A stretch of DNA of 64,000 nt from Trichinella spiralis (Eukaryota; Nematoda; Enoplea; Trichinellida; Trichinellidae), in assembly GCA_000181795.3 (NCBI GenBank), contig CM012953.1, positions 1,012,184 to 1,076,183 of the forward strand. Reading direction: 5' to 3'. The position numbers were made by a program, and so were the translations under genes. This document shows, piece after piece, positions 1-15,605 of this stretch. The notes under the pieces are model-generated. The model saw only the letters and a program-made list of their open reading frames with translations, did not search any database and was not told the origin of the DNA. Numbering within the stretch: position 1 is the stretch's first letter; each line of letters starts with the position of its first letter.

Positions 1-497
1 ACAGTATCTACTGTGTCAGAGGTATTTGGCTGTAGTTCAAGAATTCCATTTGATACTGAGCAGGAAAAAGGACGGTATTTAACACCTGATTCATCAAACA
101 TTTTTCGACTAGCCATCATTTCCCATTTGTTTGATTTATCCCTTAGGTAAATAATTTCTTTGATACCCGATGAAATGATTAACTTTGCACACATATTGCA
201 AGGAAATAAAGTTACATATAACCTACAACCAGAAAGTTCACTGGTACTAGCGTTTAAAAAAGCATTCAATTCTGCGTGACAAACAAACGGATGTTTCGTT
301 TCCAATGGGTTAGGAAGACTTTTTCCCCATGGAAGCACATTATCGTCACAACCAACTGGCATTCCATTGTAACCAGTAGAAATAATAACATCACTTGAAT
401 TTGCAATGCAAGCGCCAACTTGAGTCACTGGATCTTTGCTTCGCTTTGAAGAAAGGCAAGCTATTCCCATAAAAAAGCTTTCTGTATCAAGGGTCAT
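1..497 (-). CDS. DCTD: dCMP deaminase (deoxycytidylate deaminase), partial at the 3' end
   Basis: Zn-dependent enzyme that deaminates dCMP to dUMP, feeding thymidylate synthesis. The minus-strand reading is uninterrupted from an ATG at 497 to the window edge, about 165 codons. Near the N-terminus it reads RSKDPVTQVGACI, matching the family's RSKDP-QVGACI block. The catalytic motif follows as CHAELNAF (His-Ala-Glu with proton-shuttle Glu), and the second zinc motif reads PCNMC. The YNGMP-GCDDNVLPWG substrate-loop block is also present. A TTTTTTTCAG acceptor ends at 514, so the exon begins at 513 with 16 bases before the ATG; either a 5'UTR intron or a spliced-leader site lies upstream. The last in-window residues are a low-similarity C-terminal tail and the stop lies outside the window. 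Family assignment is firm; only the end is missing. Confidence 0.93.
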   Translation of the reverse strand, partial: MTLDTESFFMGIACLSSKRSKDPVTQVGACIANSSDVIISTGYNGMPVGCDDNVLPWGKSLPNPLETKHPFVCHAELNAFLNASTSELSGCRLYVTLFPCNMCAKLIISSGIKEIIYLRDKSNKWEMMASRKMFDESGVKYRPFSCSVSNGILELQPNTSDTVDT

Positions 498-513
498 CTC
501 GTATTTGGTACAG

Positions 514-1904
514 CTGAAAAAAATACGCAAGCACAATTATGTTTATAAAATTAAGTGAGTAAATTCTCGCCGAAATTATGTTAATTAAACAGAGACAATA
601 AATATTAAAATGAATTGCTTTGTTTTTCGCACAGAAAACGTTTGTTATTTTACAGGTAAAAACAACCAAAACCTACAGTATGCAATTTAAAAGTTATTAA
701 AACTCCATTTTGCTAAAATATTTTAAAATAAAGCATAAAAATAATTTTATTAATTTAATTTAATTTAATTTCCTATGATGATTTACTAAAAGTATAAATA
801 TAAAATAAGTTTACAATTAATCTGGTTGACCTTAATTATTATTCATCGATGAAAATAAAATAATTTTGTAATTTAATGTAACTTAATTATTTTTCAGCAG
901 AAACATATGTATAACTATAGTTAAAATATCATTCATCGGTATATAATAAAATTGTTAGATTACTTTAGGTGAAATTTAGATACAGTTCACTTTTCATATT
1001 TATTCTGTAATTTTCTTAAAACAATTTCTTCAGCAATGCAATTAGGAACTTAATAAAATACAGAAAAATACAGAACCATTTTAAAATTTCAATGAAAATT
1101 TTTTTTTATATTTATATAAACATAAATAACACAGAAAATTTATTTTACCATCATCATATCTAACTTGTGAAGCAAATACAGTAAGGAATTTGACCTTGTA
1201 GATCGATTGTTGATCGGTTTTTGGTGTTTTTTGAGAAGTTTTTTAATTTATTTTTTCAGTAGTGGTTATTTTAAATTTTTTGAGTAGAAAGAAAATTTAG
1301 CGCTTTCATGCATCAATTCTTCCAAATATGTATTTTCGATTCTTCAATTAGTTTTACAAGTACAGTGCTCCATAGTTTTGTTTACAATTGTAAGTTATCA
1401 TTGTTACCACGTGGGGAAGAAAGGAAAAATGATATTTTCAGTTGCATTACTAATTGATGCTTAGCGGTCTTTTAATTGACAGTTTTTTCCTGTATTATGC
1501 ACAATTATTGTAATGTTTAGTTGATAAATTTTACGTCAATGACGATTTGTTTAATTTAAGTTCAGGTTACGTTTTGAATTACCCTCCAATATTATGATAA
1601 TGAAATAAATTCTCTTCTAATTTCAGAATTGTTGACAATAACTCATTTGTGAATTATTAGTAAAGCTATATATTTCGACGAACTACAGTATTTGTAAATT
1701 AGCTTGTTTTGTGTCATTTGTGATTTTAAACTTTTGCTTGTTAATTTCAAAAATTAAAATACGTTAATTTTCATTTTTGATATTTGACCGTATTTTGTTA
1801 ACTTTTATTTTCTACTATTCAGAGAATCTTGGTGGAATGTCGTATGATGATCGAGTCTTTTTACTATTTTTTTTGTTGTTTATAGGTTTGTGATCATCGA
1901 AAAA
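514..1904. other. Intergenic region between divergent DCTD and SIRT1
   Basis: About 1.4 kb of AT-rich DNA between two divergently transcribed genes. It should hold both promoters, but I see no clear TATA or other specific motif. An acceptor (TTTATAG) ends at 1885, 19 bases before the SIRT1 ATG, so part of the interval may be a 5'UTR intron or an outron. No coding segment was recognised. Confidence 0.6.
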
Positions 1905-3606
1905 ATGGCGAATGGTGAAAGGAATGAAGGTGATTTGCAGGTGACTTCTTCTGAGGATTATGAGGAAGTCATTGTCGAACCGTCTAATGAATCACGTAAG
2001 TATAAATTTGCTTTGTTTATTTTTCAAGTTTTAACATATTTAGCCAATACGATTGCAAATGATGGGACCGTGGATGAACGATTGCTGGATCGTGCTGCGA
2101 TGGTCTTGCTTCGCCCAGAGCTTTCTCTTCAAAATATTCATGGTAGCCCTATCGAATTAGCCGTTCGTTTAATACAACAGAGTAGAAAAATAATGGTGCT
2201 CGTTGGTGCTGGGGTATGGTTAAAAAAATGATTTTCCTTTGTACATTTTCAAAATATTGCGGCTCTTTTTGTTCAGATGTCTGTATCTTGTGGAATATCA
2301 GATTTTCGTAGTGCGAACGGAATATACGCTAGGCTCCGTCGTCTTCATCCTGAACTGCCTGATCCTACTGCTGTGTTTGACATTGATTATTTTTACGAAA
2401 ATCCTAAACCATTTTTTAGTTTTGTCAAGGTAACTCATACGTTGAAAATAATGCGTTGATGTAATTTTGCCCACATATATAGGAATTGTTTCCTGGAAAT
2501 TATCGTCCATCGCTTTCACATCGATTTCTCAAATGCTTAGAAGATGAAGGTAAATTATTGCGCGTTTACACGCAAAATGTTGATACACTGGAGAAGCAAG
2601 TTGGACTTCATAAAGTAGTTTATTGTCACGGTAAGTTTGAAAAGCATGTTTCGTTAAATTTAATTATTATCATTTTATTTAGGTTCGTTTGATACTGCCA
2701 CATGCATGGAATGTGGTTTTAAAGTTGACTGCGAAGAAATTCGGGATGCTGTTTTTAATGAGGTACTTTGTTGAAATTTAATTAGAAAAAATATTGTATT
2801 ATAAAGTTTATTGCTTTAGGCGATTCCAACATGCCGAAATTGCGCTCAGATTGGTCTTCATGGTGTAATGAAACCAGATATTGTATTTTTTGGAGAAAGT
2901 CTGCCGCGTACATTTTACGAAAGCGTTGCAGCAGATCAATCGCAAGTTGATCTTTTGATTGTAATTGGATCGTCGTTGAAAGTGCGGCCTGTTTCTTTGA
3001 TTCCAAGTAAATTTAAATATTTTAAACATTTGAATTCATTTTATTGTATTAACCTTTTAAATTGAAAATCAATTTTAGGAGCATTGCAGGCGTCGGTTCC
3101 TTTAATATTGATAAATCGTGAAACGTTGAATTTGTTCTTCGACGTTGAACTGTTGGGAGATAGTGATGTTATTTGTGAAGAATTGTGCTCGAGGCTGAGC
3201 GAATCATTTCACTCACTTTGCCCATCTCGTGAACCATGGACAGAAATAACTGATCAAGCGCAGCTAACTTCGGATTTGAATACGTTGCCTAATTCAGGTT
3301 TCATACAAATGTATATTTTATTATAATTTCCATAATGAAATTATTCGTTTTAGAAGAAATGGGGTCACGAATTAAAATCAGCGACTATTTACCAGGTATA
3401 TGATAGAAATTTGCGTTTCAGTTTTAATATTCCTATTTGTAGAAAAATCATTTTTTCGTTTTCAACATAACATGCTTGTATTTCCTGGCGCAGAAATTTA
3501 CGTTGCTAAGGAAAGTGAAGCACCAATGCAAGAATACAACGACCAGCTACCATCAGTCGAATCGCCAGTAGCTGATAAAGCAGAAGCAGAAGAACATGCG
3601 GAATAA
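1905..3606 (+). CDS. SIRT1: SIRT1-type NAD-dependent protein deacetylase
   Basis: Nuclear class III deacetylase that removes acetyl groups from histones and regulators using NAD. Nine exons: 1905-1995, 2044-2213, 2277-2429, 2483-2630, 2683-2762, 2820-3006, 3079-3297, 3354-3395, 3443-3606, giving 417 aa. The Rossmann/NAD motif reads GAGMSVSCGISDFRS, followed by GIYARL and PDP-A-FDI-YF. Next come TQNVDTLE and the catalytic His in CHGSFDTATC. Zinc cysteines are CMEC and CRNC. KPDIVFFGE, VIGSSLKVRPVSLIP and INRE plus HFDVELL-like blocks place it in the SIRT1 branch. The last exon carries a strand resembling the ESA hairpin of human SIRT1 (VFPGAEIY). The N-terminal region is only about 60 aa, far shorter than in human SIRT1. 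A GTG-started extension is possible but the ATG at 1905 is the normal start. It is tail to tail with STK11. Confidence 0.95.
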
Positions 3607-4634
3607 GTTGTTATTATTTTATTTATTTATTTATTTATTTAGTTTGTTTGTTTATTTGTTCATTAATTATTGTCCATCATACTGACTATAAATTTGACTG
3701 GAATAGATTTAGAAAGTGATTGTTCAGTTGTGTAAGTATTTTTTTGTTGACATTCATAGTCTTGTTTTACCTATGAATGTGTTATTTGATTTCAGATATC
3801 AATTTGTGTAATTGATTACGTTTTTCACGTTTAAACATTGATACAATTTATTGCTTATTGAAGCAGTTGAGTAATGTTGAAATGACATTTCGTCAACTTG
3901 CTAGTTAATTTTTTCTTGTGAATAATTCACAATTTGTTTTGCTATTAAAATTGTTTTCAACAGTCGTCTGAATGAACGTGATGTTGTGAAATAAGATAAA
4001 TGAACAAATATTGTTTCTTTTTATTTTTAATAGAACAACAGCGATAGATTTATGTGAATTTATAATGAAGTATTGAAGATGATTAGGATGTTCATTTGGA
4101 CAGTGTTGTTCTATTAAAAATTTCAGATGTGTAGATTGTAAAGAAATTGACATTTTGATTTTCGTTTATTTCAGTCATTTTATAGTCGTTTGTTCACTAA
4201 ACTTCACAGCCGTCAACGAAACGAAATAAAAACATACAAGCGTCCATTTTATTCGTAGTCATTTTTAACATTCACCTCTACGTGAAGAGGCGTATTTTAA
4301 AACAAATATTTCAAACTTTTGTATTTTTTTTGAAAAAACAGCTATAAATAGAGAAGAAAAAACACTTTTAACTGAAACTGTACTGTGAAAATTCGAATAA
4401 ATAGAATTTGGTGTAAATACAAAGTTGTGTTTAACGTAGTGATAAGCATATAAATACAAAATACACATAGTTGTGTGTGTGTGTGCGTGTGCATGTTACT
4501 CATAACACAAGACAGAGAGAGTATTGAAAAAAGCAAAAAGTCATCATAATAGAGAAAAAACCCAAAGCCAGTCATATAGTAGTGTGAGCAACGTTCAGCG
4601 GGCACAAATAATATATAGATTGAAAGAAAAAAAA
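3607..4634. other. Tail-to-tail intergenic region of SIRT1 and STK11
   Basis: About 1 kb that should contain the two 3'UTRs. A (TTTA)n run lies at about 3615-3650, and a (TG)n run of about 20 bases lies near 4469-4492. AATAAA occurs near 4216 on the plus strand and TTTATT near 4249, possible poly(A) signals for the two genes, but their distances make the assignment uncertain. No other coding segment is seen. Confidence 0.5.
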
Positions 4635-7600
4635 TTATTGCACTCCACAGTTGGATAATTTTGTTCTTAATCGAAAACGTCGTTTCGATGGGATTACCTT
4701 GTTGGTATCGTCGTTGCTGCTTTTGTTGCTTTGAGAAAGTGATTTCGCCCTGCCAGAATGAGTCAAACGTTGTGATGTTCCATTGTCGGGATCACTGTGC
4801 GAGCAGGTATCTTGAATGTAGACTGTAGAATTGGGTCGATGTTCTTCGTCTTGTAAGTCAGCTTCGAAAAGCATCTGCAAATATTGGAAAACGGTCGTTT
4901 TCCTCAAAACGTCATCCTTGTACGGCGGCAATGGGACTTTGTCCAAAGTTAACGGTGGCCTCTTGATCACCCACTCGTGCCGTCGCACTTGCCTCAACGA
5001 CAATCTCCGGTCGGGATCCTTTTCCAACATGCCTCTCAGTAGGCTTTCCAACAGCGGATCCACACAGTCAGTCGGTACTTGGAGCTGCTTGGAGCAGATA
5101 TTCTCGTATAAGATGAAAACATTTTCGCCGTGAAACGGATACTGACCAGAGACCAAATTGTACAACGTCACGCCGGCCGACCAGACGTCGATCAGAAACC
5201 CATGAAACGACCCGCAGCCTTGGGCAATTTCCGGCGGCTGGAACTTGGGCGTGCCGCGCGCCACCGAGATCAGGTCGTTGCCCGCGTAAATCGACAATGC
5301 TTCGGCGACGCCGAAGTCGCTGATTTTCAACCGTTCGCCGACGGTCACCAACAAATTACCCGGCTTGATGTCCTTGTGGACCACGCCCATGCCGTGCAAA
5401 TAATCCAAACCGTCCAACAGTTGCACAAAGTACCGATGGGCTTGCCACCTCGGCAGCCGTTTCTGCACGCTTCGGTCTAACATTAGCTGCAAACTGCCGA
5501 CACAATATTCAAGCACCAAGTACAATTTCTGCTTTTCATTGTCGACAATCACGTCGTATACTTGGACAACGTTCGGATGGTAAAGGCGCCTCAACAAGCG
5601 CACCTCGTTCGCGACATCCTGTTCACCGTTCACAATACGCCTGAGACGTTGCTTTTTGAAAATTTTCACCGCTCGGCGGCACAGGCTTTCCGTATCCAAA
5701 GCCTCTTTCACTTTTCCATAGGAACCTTCACCAAGCACGTCGCCCATCAAATATTTGTTCACTAACTTCGGTCGAGTCTTTCTCTCATCGAAAAATCCCA
5801 ACTCGGCTGAATCAGCACGTGGAAAATTCAAATTCAACTCATCATCATCACCAATCATCACTGAACAACCATCATTAATAATATTACAATTATTATTATT
5901 CTTATTATTATTACTGATGTTGTTAACAGCATTATTTGCATTGCTGTTAACGAAATCATTTCCAGATAAACATATCAATCCATGCTCATGTGACGGTTCA
6001 TTATGATAGTCCTCATCCACATCCGGCATCCCATCAGTCACTTTATTACCGCAGTTTTCGTTAAAACTATAATCTTCTTTAAATCCTCTTTCATTTGCAT
6101 TATTCCTCTTTTCTACACTTGATGATATTTCATTACACTTCACACCACCACCACTGTCAATTATATCATCCAACACAGCTTTATCCGCCGTTGCATCATT
6201 TAAGCTATTTTCTTGTTCTTCTTCATCTTCTTCTTCATGATCAATGCTAAAATATGAACAGAGTCACATTCAACCATCACTTACATTAAACATTTGGAAT
6301 TTCACCTGCAAGAAATATGTTCCCAATGAACACTTTCCGAATCGTCCAACATGAACTGCTTCCGTCGCACTGCAAATTCATCCAACACTGCCTCATCTTC
6401 TTGATAATCTAATAATAATATAGTAAACTGAATTTACAATTTATTAAAAAAATTAAAATCGACAAGCAAATACATTTATCCCAATATTAATATTTGTAAA
6501 TCTTGGAAATAAAAACAAAGAGAACAAATTTAACAAGAAATTTCAACATCGAGCATAAACTAAATGCCCAACCCCGCTGGCTGCATAATTTGTGAAGCCG
6601 ATCAGTTGCAAAACTCGTCAACTTTTGCAAAGTGATACACATCAAAAATTTGCCCTACGCGTGAATTCAATAATTTGCTGACAACTCTACTTCCTGCTTA
6701 GCTGAGAAACGTTTAATGACGCAAGCATAAAAAATTCATTCAAAATATTCATGACAGGTTAACATTATGGATTTGTCAACAACAGCAAGCAGCGTAAAGC
6801 TTCTATTGTCAAATCAATATCAAATGCAAACATTGCAAGCAATCTCAAGCCTAACAAAAATTTTATTCTTTGGCTTTTGGCTTTGTCAACGTTACATTTA
6901 TTGCATGAAGTTGCAAACGAAAATGAAATTAGTTGTCATCCAATTATGAATTATGCTAAACGTTTCAATGAAACATCACATTTTCTCTTCAAATTAATTA
7001 CTCTTTTGCATATTTTTAGCATTTTCTAAATTCATTGGACAAATCGAAACAAAAACACTACGCTTTATGAAGAGCATTCTGAATTAAAAATTCATGTCGC
7101 CAAATGATAATTTCTCATTCCACAACTTCGACAACTATGTTTAAATATTTCTCAGCAAAATAAAAGCAAAAAAAAATAATAATAAACAAATAACGTCATC
7201 ATAAAGTTCTCTTTTTGAAAAACTTAACAAGTGAACTAAGTGAATCAAATTTGAATAATTAAAAATTTCATACAACATCGTATAATTCATTCTGATGCAG
7301 AAAAATGAATGATAACGTAAAAGAAAAATATGCACACAGAAAATGTCGATTGTTCTCTTATCCCACAACACTGCACTGAAAATGCAGCTCTGAAATTCAC
7401 ATAAACATCAATAGAATTATAACAAATTTACTTTGAAAATTTTATTATTACCATTATTACTAATGTTTACCAAGGCAAAGAAGAAACAACAGCAAAACAA
7501 GCATTTGCAAATATTGCAAAATATATGCAGAAGCTTTGCCGTAATATTGAAACATTTTTAGAGAAATATTTCCAAAAGTCAACATAAAAGATTACTTTAA

Positions 7601-7750
7601 ACTGAAAAATATTCCAATACATAATAACGCTACTTTAAAGGTTGCAAAGCAAAACAAGTTGCAATTTAATTTTTGCTATGCACAGTTGCAATTATAAGAA
7701 ATATTAACTTTCACGACTATTAAAATAGAATGTCCTTTCATTAAAAAAAT

Positions 7751-7814
<64 letters not shown>

Positions 7815-8207
7815 AATGTCAAAAAATTAAAAAAAATTGCTGACAAAATTCCATCGAAGAAATGTGCATATCAGATTATAAATATTTTGCAAACTTATTT
7901 ATTATAAGCATAATTACACTTAGCAAAATACTAAAATGCTCAAGTGTTTAAAAAATAGCATTCAAATATAGAAATTTCGCCATTTAAAATGATAAAAAAA
8001 GTTTAATGCAATATAAATATATTAAAATATACCTTGGTCCCATTTATCAAAAAAAATATCAGAATTTTCGACAGCGGATGCATTTGCAGGTGATCGTGAA
8101 CCGCCAACAATTTGCAAAACTGGAGTCCTTGGCGATAAGCCGAATTCGTGCAAATCATGGCGTACAAAGCTGATCCTGCCCGAGTCGTTCGACTGGACAT
8201 CCTCCAT
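4635..8207 (-). CDS. STK11: Serine/threonine kinase STK11 / LKB1 (PAR-4 type)
   Basis: Master kinase that activates AMPK-related kinases by T-loop phosphorylation, acting with STRAD and MO25. Three coding exons on the minus strand: 8033-8207, 6306-6408, 4635-6246, total 629 aa. The kinase domain has LGEGSYGKVKEALD (P-loop), RRAVKIFKK (catalytic Lys), HKDIKPGNLL and SDFGVAEAL. GTPKFQPPEIA and DVWSAGVTLYNL follow. HKD rather than HRD, CRRAVKI and FQPPEIA are LKB1 signatures. The N-terminus is acidic and low complexity (poly-Asn, poly-Glu). The protein ends SNCGVQ after a basic stretch, matching the position of the farnesylated CaaX-like end of vertebrate LKB1. The first exon is inferred from an open frame with ATG at 8207, an in-frame upstream stop, a GT donor at 8032 and a phase match to exon 2. 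The whole kinase domain lies in one exon, unlike its neighbours. Confidence 0.92.
6409..8032 (-). other. Large first intron of STK11
   Basis: A 1.6-kb AT-rich intron between the inferred first coding exon and exon 2, much longer than the usual 50-100 bp introns here. It holds the (TA)n tract described separately. I see no other gene; short open frames at 6767-6949 and 7141-7371 look random. Confidence 0.65.
7757..7812. repeat. (TA)n microsatellite
   Basis: An almost perfect run of alternating T and A about 56 bases long inside the first STK11 intron. It could form a cruciform and is likely to vary in length between individuals. Confidence 0.9.
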
Positions 8208-9570
8208 GGATAACAGATGCTGACTAACTTGTTGACCTTAGCTGATATGAAAATGACCAAAGCACAAATCGATTCCAATTCAACGAAGCCTAAATAAAAC
8301 AAAATATTAATGCAATGATGCAATTTTAATGTTTACTTAATATCAGAAATTTATAATGCATCGCTACCAGAAGTTCCTTTTACAAAAATAAGCAGTTAAA
8401 CAAGCTTACATGCAGTCAATTTGGAAATAAATCACAATACTGCTAATTCATAATAACAAATATACTTAATTAAAATGATGAACGAAGCAGTAACAACAAA
8501 AACATTACATCTGCAGTTCTCATTACAGTATACTTGAATTTTCAGGTAGTATTAATTTAAATTACACAATGATAAACAACTTTATTTGAAGTGATATTGT
8601 GATTGTTTTAATACATTTTCATATAATTTATATCATAGATTAATAGATTATAGTTTTTTTCAAAAAGTAGAAACTATTCTTTGACGCCGATATTAACGCC
8701 ACCTGATAGGCAATCTGAAGCAATTACTAAGTTATCTGGTAGCAAATCAAAGTAATATCTACTTAATTCCTGATAAATAAAATTAAACTTTTCGTTTTAT
8801 TTTTATTTTTTGCGTTATTATAATTTTACATTGTTATCATACTTTATCTGTTCAGCTGAGATCAAAAATTTATTTTAGGTTTAATTGGAGATTCATTGTG
8901 AGAGAAAAGGTATATTTAAGTTTTTTCAAAGCTCATTTATTTAGAATAAAATCTTACTCTTATTATTATAATAATTTATTTTAGAGTGTACATCAGCAAT
9001 AAACATAGATATGCATATACTGTAAGAATACGAACTTTAAGCATTCTAAACTGCTTACTTATTTAAAAACTCCAGAAAGCTTTGAATCAGCAAGTATTGC
9101 AATGTTCATTTGTCATAAACAAAAAAGAAGTGTAGCATCAACAAAAATGTATGTGGTAATGCCACGCTAGTAAACACGGCAAGACGACAGAAATGGAAAA
9201 GAGGCAATATACAGCAATGCCCAGAAATCAGAAATGAAGAAGAAGAATAAAGAATAGTGTGCTCTAACGCTCAGATCTTGTTGCGGAAAGCACGACATCA
9301 GATGCAAACAGAAGCGACAAGAAATTAGCAGGGACGTAATTCTGAAATGAAGGACAAGAATGAAGCAACCAGTCAATGAAGCATGAAATTATAAACGAAC
9401 TGAAGCGGAAAGAACGCAGCAGTGAAAAGGCAATACAATGTAGCGAGAAACAAAGGAAGATCGGTGATAAACCGGTAAATAACAAATCCGCAAAACAGGT
9501 AGGCGTTATAGCGCTTGGTGCGCTTGCGCTACCTCTTCCAGAGAAGATGTTTGCTTGACACTTAATCTCA
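8208..9570. other. Intergenic region upstream of STK11
   Basis: Contains the 5'UTR and promoter side of STK11; an acceptor-like TTCATATCAG ends about 30 bases before its ATG. From about 9140 the DNA becomes purine-rich with many GAAG and AAGAAG words and higher GC, unlike the normal AT-rich spacer. A short inverted-repeat-like stretch (GGTAGGCG ... CGCTACC) lies around 9500-9532. No coding gene is supported. Confidence 0.4.
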
Positions 9571-10392
9571 CAATGATGGATAATATCTCTGATACTGACT
9601 TTTCAGTTTATTACCCGGATATGCGATTACATCCAAAAATTGTGCCAACTACGCAAGCTGGCTTGGATGAGTTAAGAGCTAGGTATACACATTTGGCCTT
9701 ATAAGATTATCAGAACTTGGCTGATATCTCTTTGTTGATTTTATCAATCGAGACGAAGGTAGTGATTAATTTTTACGACGACTGGATGACACCTAGATGC
9801 AAAGTGTTATATAACATCATGCGCCAAGAATGGCCTAACGAAGAAAAAGATTGTATAATTAGACCAGAAGCTATGGATGATACTTCTAATATCATTGAAT
9901 TATCCCAACGTCCCCACGCCAGTATTGCATTGTCCGCAACAGAAGGGACTGACAAAGAAAGTTTTTGAGTATCCGACACAAATGTTTCGATATAGTCAGC
10001 TCGCCGGTTTTTACTTGATCTATGCGTATCTTATATGTGATTTGGCACACCTGATCATGAAAGATGCCTATTTGCAAACGTACGCCCTTTGTTTTACTAG
10101 AGCATATGATATCAGCTCAGGGACTATATTGAACTGATCGCAGATCGCCGTCATGAAGGGAGATCAAGCACTGCGAAGACTAACATACATTGCCGTCAAA
10201 GTGGCGCAGAAGAAAGATCCATTGTTAGCCCACCTACGACACATTGAATCACATGATAAAATGAAATTAGACGATCTAATCCGCATTAAAAAGGATTTTT
10301 TCTATGTATTTCATCAACAAATTGACGACATTGCACTTAAAACGTCAAAAAGTGTCCATTTCGCAAAATATTATCATAAAATAAAAAAATAA
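9571..10392 (+). pseudogene. Unidentified intronless broken gene
   Basis: From an ATG doublet at 9571 to a TAA at 10390-10392 there is a coding-like stretch with protein-like composition but an interrupted reading frame (a small number of breaks). Pieces read, for example, INFYDDWMTPRCKVLYNIMR, LAHLIMKDAYLQTYALCF and LRRLTYIAVKVAQKKDPLL. The tail is Lys-rich. I do not recognise the family. There are no convincing introns, although nearly every gene around it is split into small exons, so a retrocopy or a decayed mobile-element gene is likely. Codon-like pattern and GC are higher than in the flanks. Orientation is plus. No terminal repeats or target duplications were found. Confidence 0.4.
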
Positions 10393-11089
10393 CTGCATAT
10401 ATGTCTCAATAACTGGAAGAATTTAAATTTCAAGAAATAATGAAACGCATAATAAATTTGAAATTACTTAAGATTTAAATTTGGCTTTTTCAACATTTTC
10501 TATGATTTGAAATTTATTTTATATGAATAATCAACACGTTACTATACATTAAATAGTTTGACAGAAATAGCGATTTAATTTTAAAAATTTTCCAAAAATT
10601 AGAATATGCAAATAAAATATTATAATGTGATTAATTTTTGAAATTTTTTTTTATCATGCTTCAGAGTGTGATATTTTTAGGTTATAACTTTTGCTTAATC
10701 ACAATTATCATTAAGTACAGTATGTAACTACAGTATTTTTCTTGAAATTTGAATGTTATTCAGATTACTTTAAAATTTTCATATGCTTCAAGTTATTTCG
10801 AATACAAATTATACATTTTAAGTAATTTATATTTGGTTAATCATGCCGTTATGACTTTGTTCTTAATCAGCTCTTATTTTTTAACATGACCATTATTTAC
10901 AAAATGAAGTTTATTTGTGCTCTTTGTTTGGCATGGCATATGTTGTTTTATATTTTAATTAAATGCACCATTTCTTTCCTACTTTAATATGAAGTAGTAT
11001 ATGTTTTCATGTAATTTCTGTATTAATTTACTCTTGTGTTTTAACAATTTTATTATAGAATTTTGAACTTCTGAAGTTAAAATTTAATC
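10393..11089. other. Intergenic region upstream of CDC5L
   Basis: About 700 bases of very AT-rich spacer with no recognisable gene. A TTATTATAG acceptor ends at 11058, 31 bases before the CDC5L start, marking a 5'UTR intron or trans-splice site. Confidence 0.6.
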
Positions 11090-15268
<4,179 letters not shown>

Positions 15269-15605
15269 TTAGAAATGAAATTTTATTGTTATGAAGATAA
15301 AATATGTAAATTTTGACGTACCATTATTTCTCCATTACGTATTTTACGGTTTATTTGCAATGAACACACTTTCAATGACTTCTTTCTTTTTATTGAAGAA
15401 ACAATACTTTGCTTCTTTTTCATTCATATGAAATATAATTTGACAAATTTATTTTGGAAAATAATCAACAATCCATATTTCATTCATTTGTATTCATTTT
15501 CATAATTGGAAAAATACCAAGATTAACACCAATTTATCGCTAAACTGTAAATTAAAAAACTTTTCAGTACTTTTCCGTGTTCTTCGTAACATGCGAACTG
15601 TTTCA
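15269..15605. other. Convergent spacer between CDC5L and BANF1
   Basis: 337 bases of AT-rich 3' flank shared by two converging genes. TTTATT words near 15349 and 15390 could be minus-strand poly(A) signals for BANF1. No other feature is seen. Confidence 0.5.

Noticed and set aside
4831-5765. Long plus-strand open frames (up to 116 codons)
   Set aside because: They are antisense shadows of the STK11 kinase exon, whose minus-strand product matches LKB1 block by block.
6541-6660. Minus-strand frame starting MCITLQKLTSF as a possible first exon of STK11
   Set aside because: It runs into a stop without a fitting donor, whereas the exon at 8033-8207 joins in phase.
9495-9535. Hairpin-like GGTAGGCG ... 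CGCTACC considered as a tRNA or small RNA
   Set aside because: No cloverleaf, no A/B box pattern, and imperfect pairing; too little to call an RNA gene.
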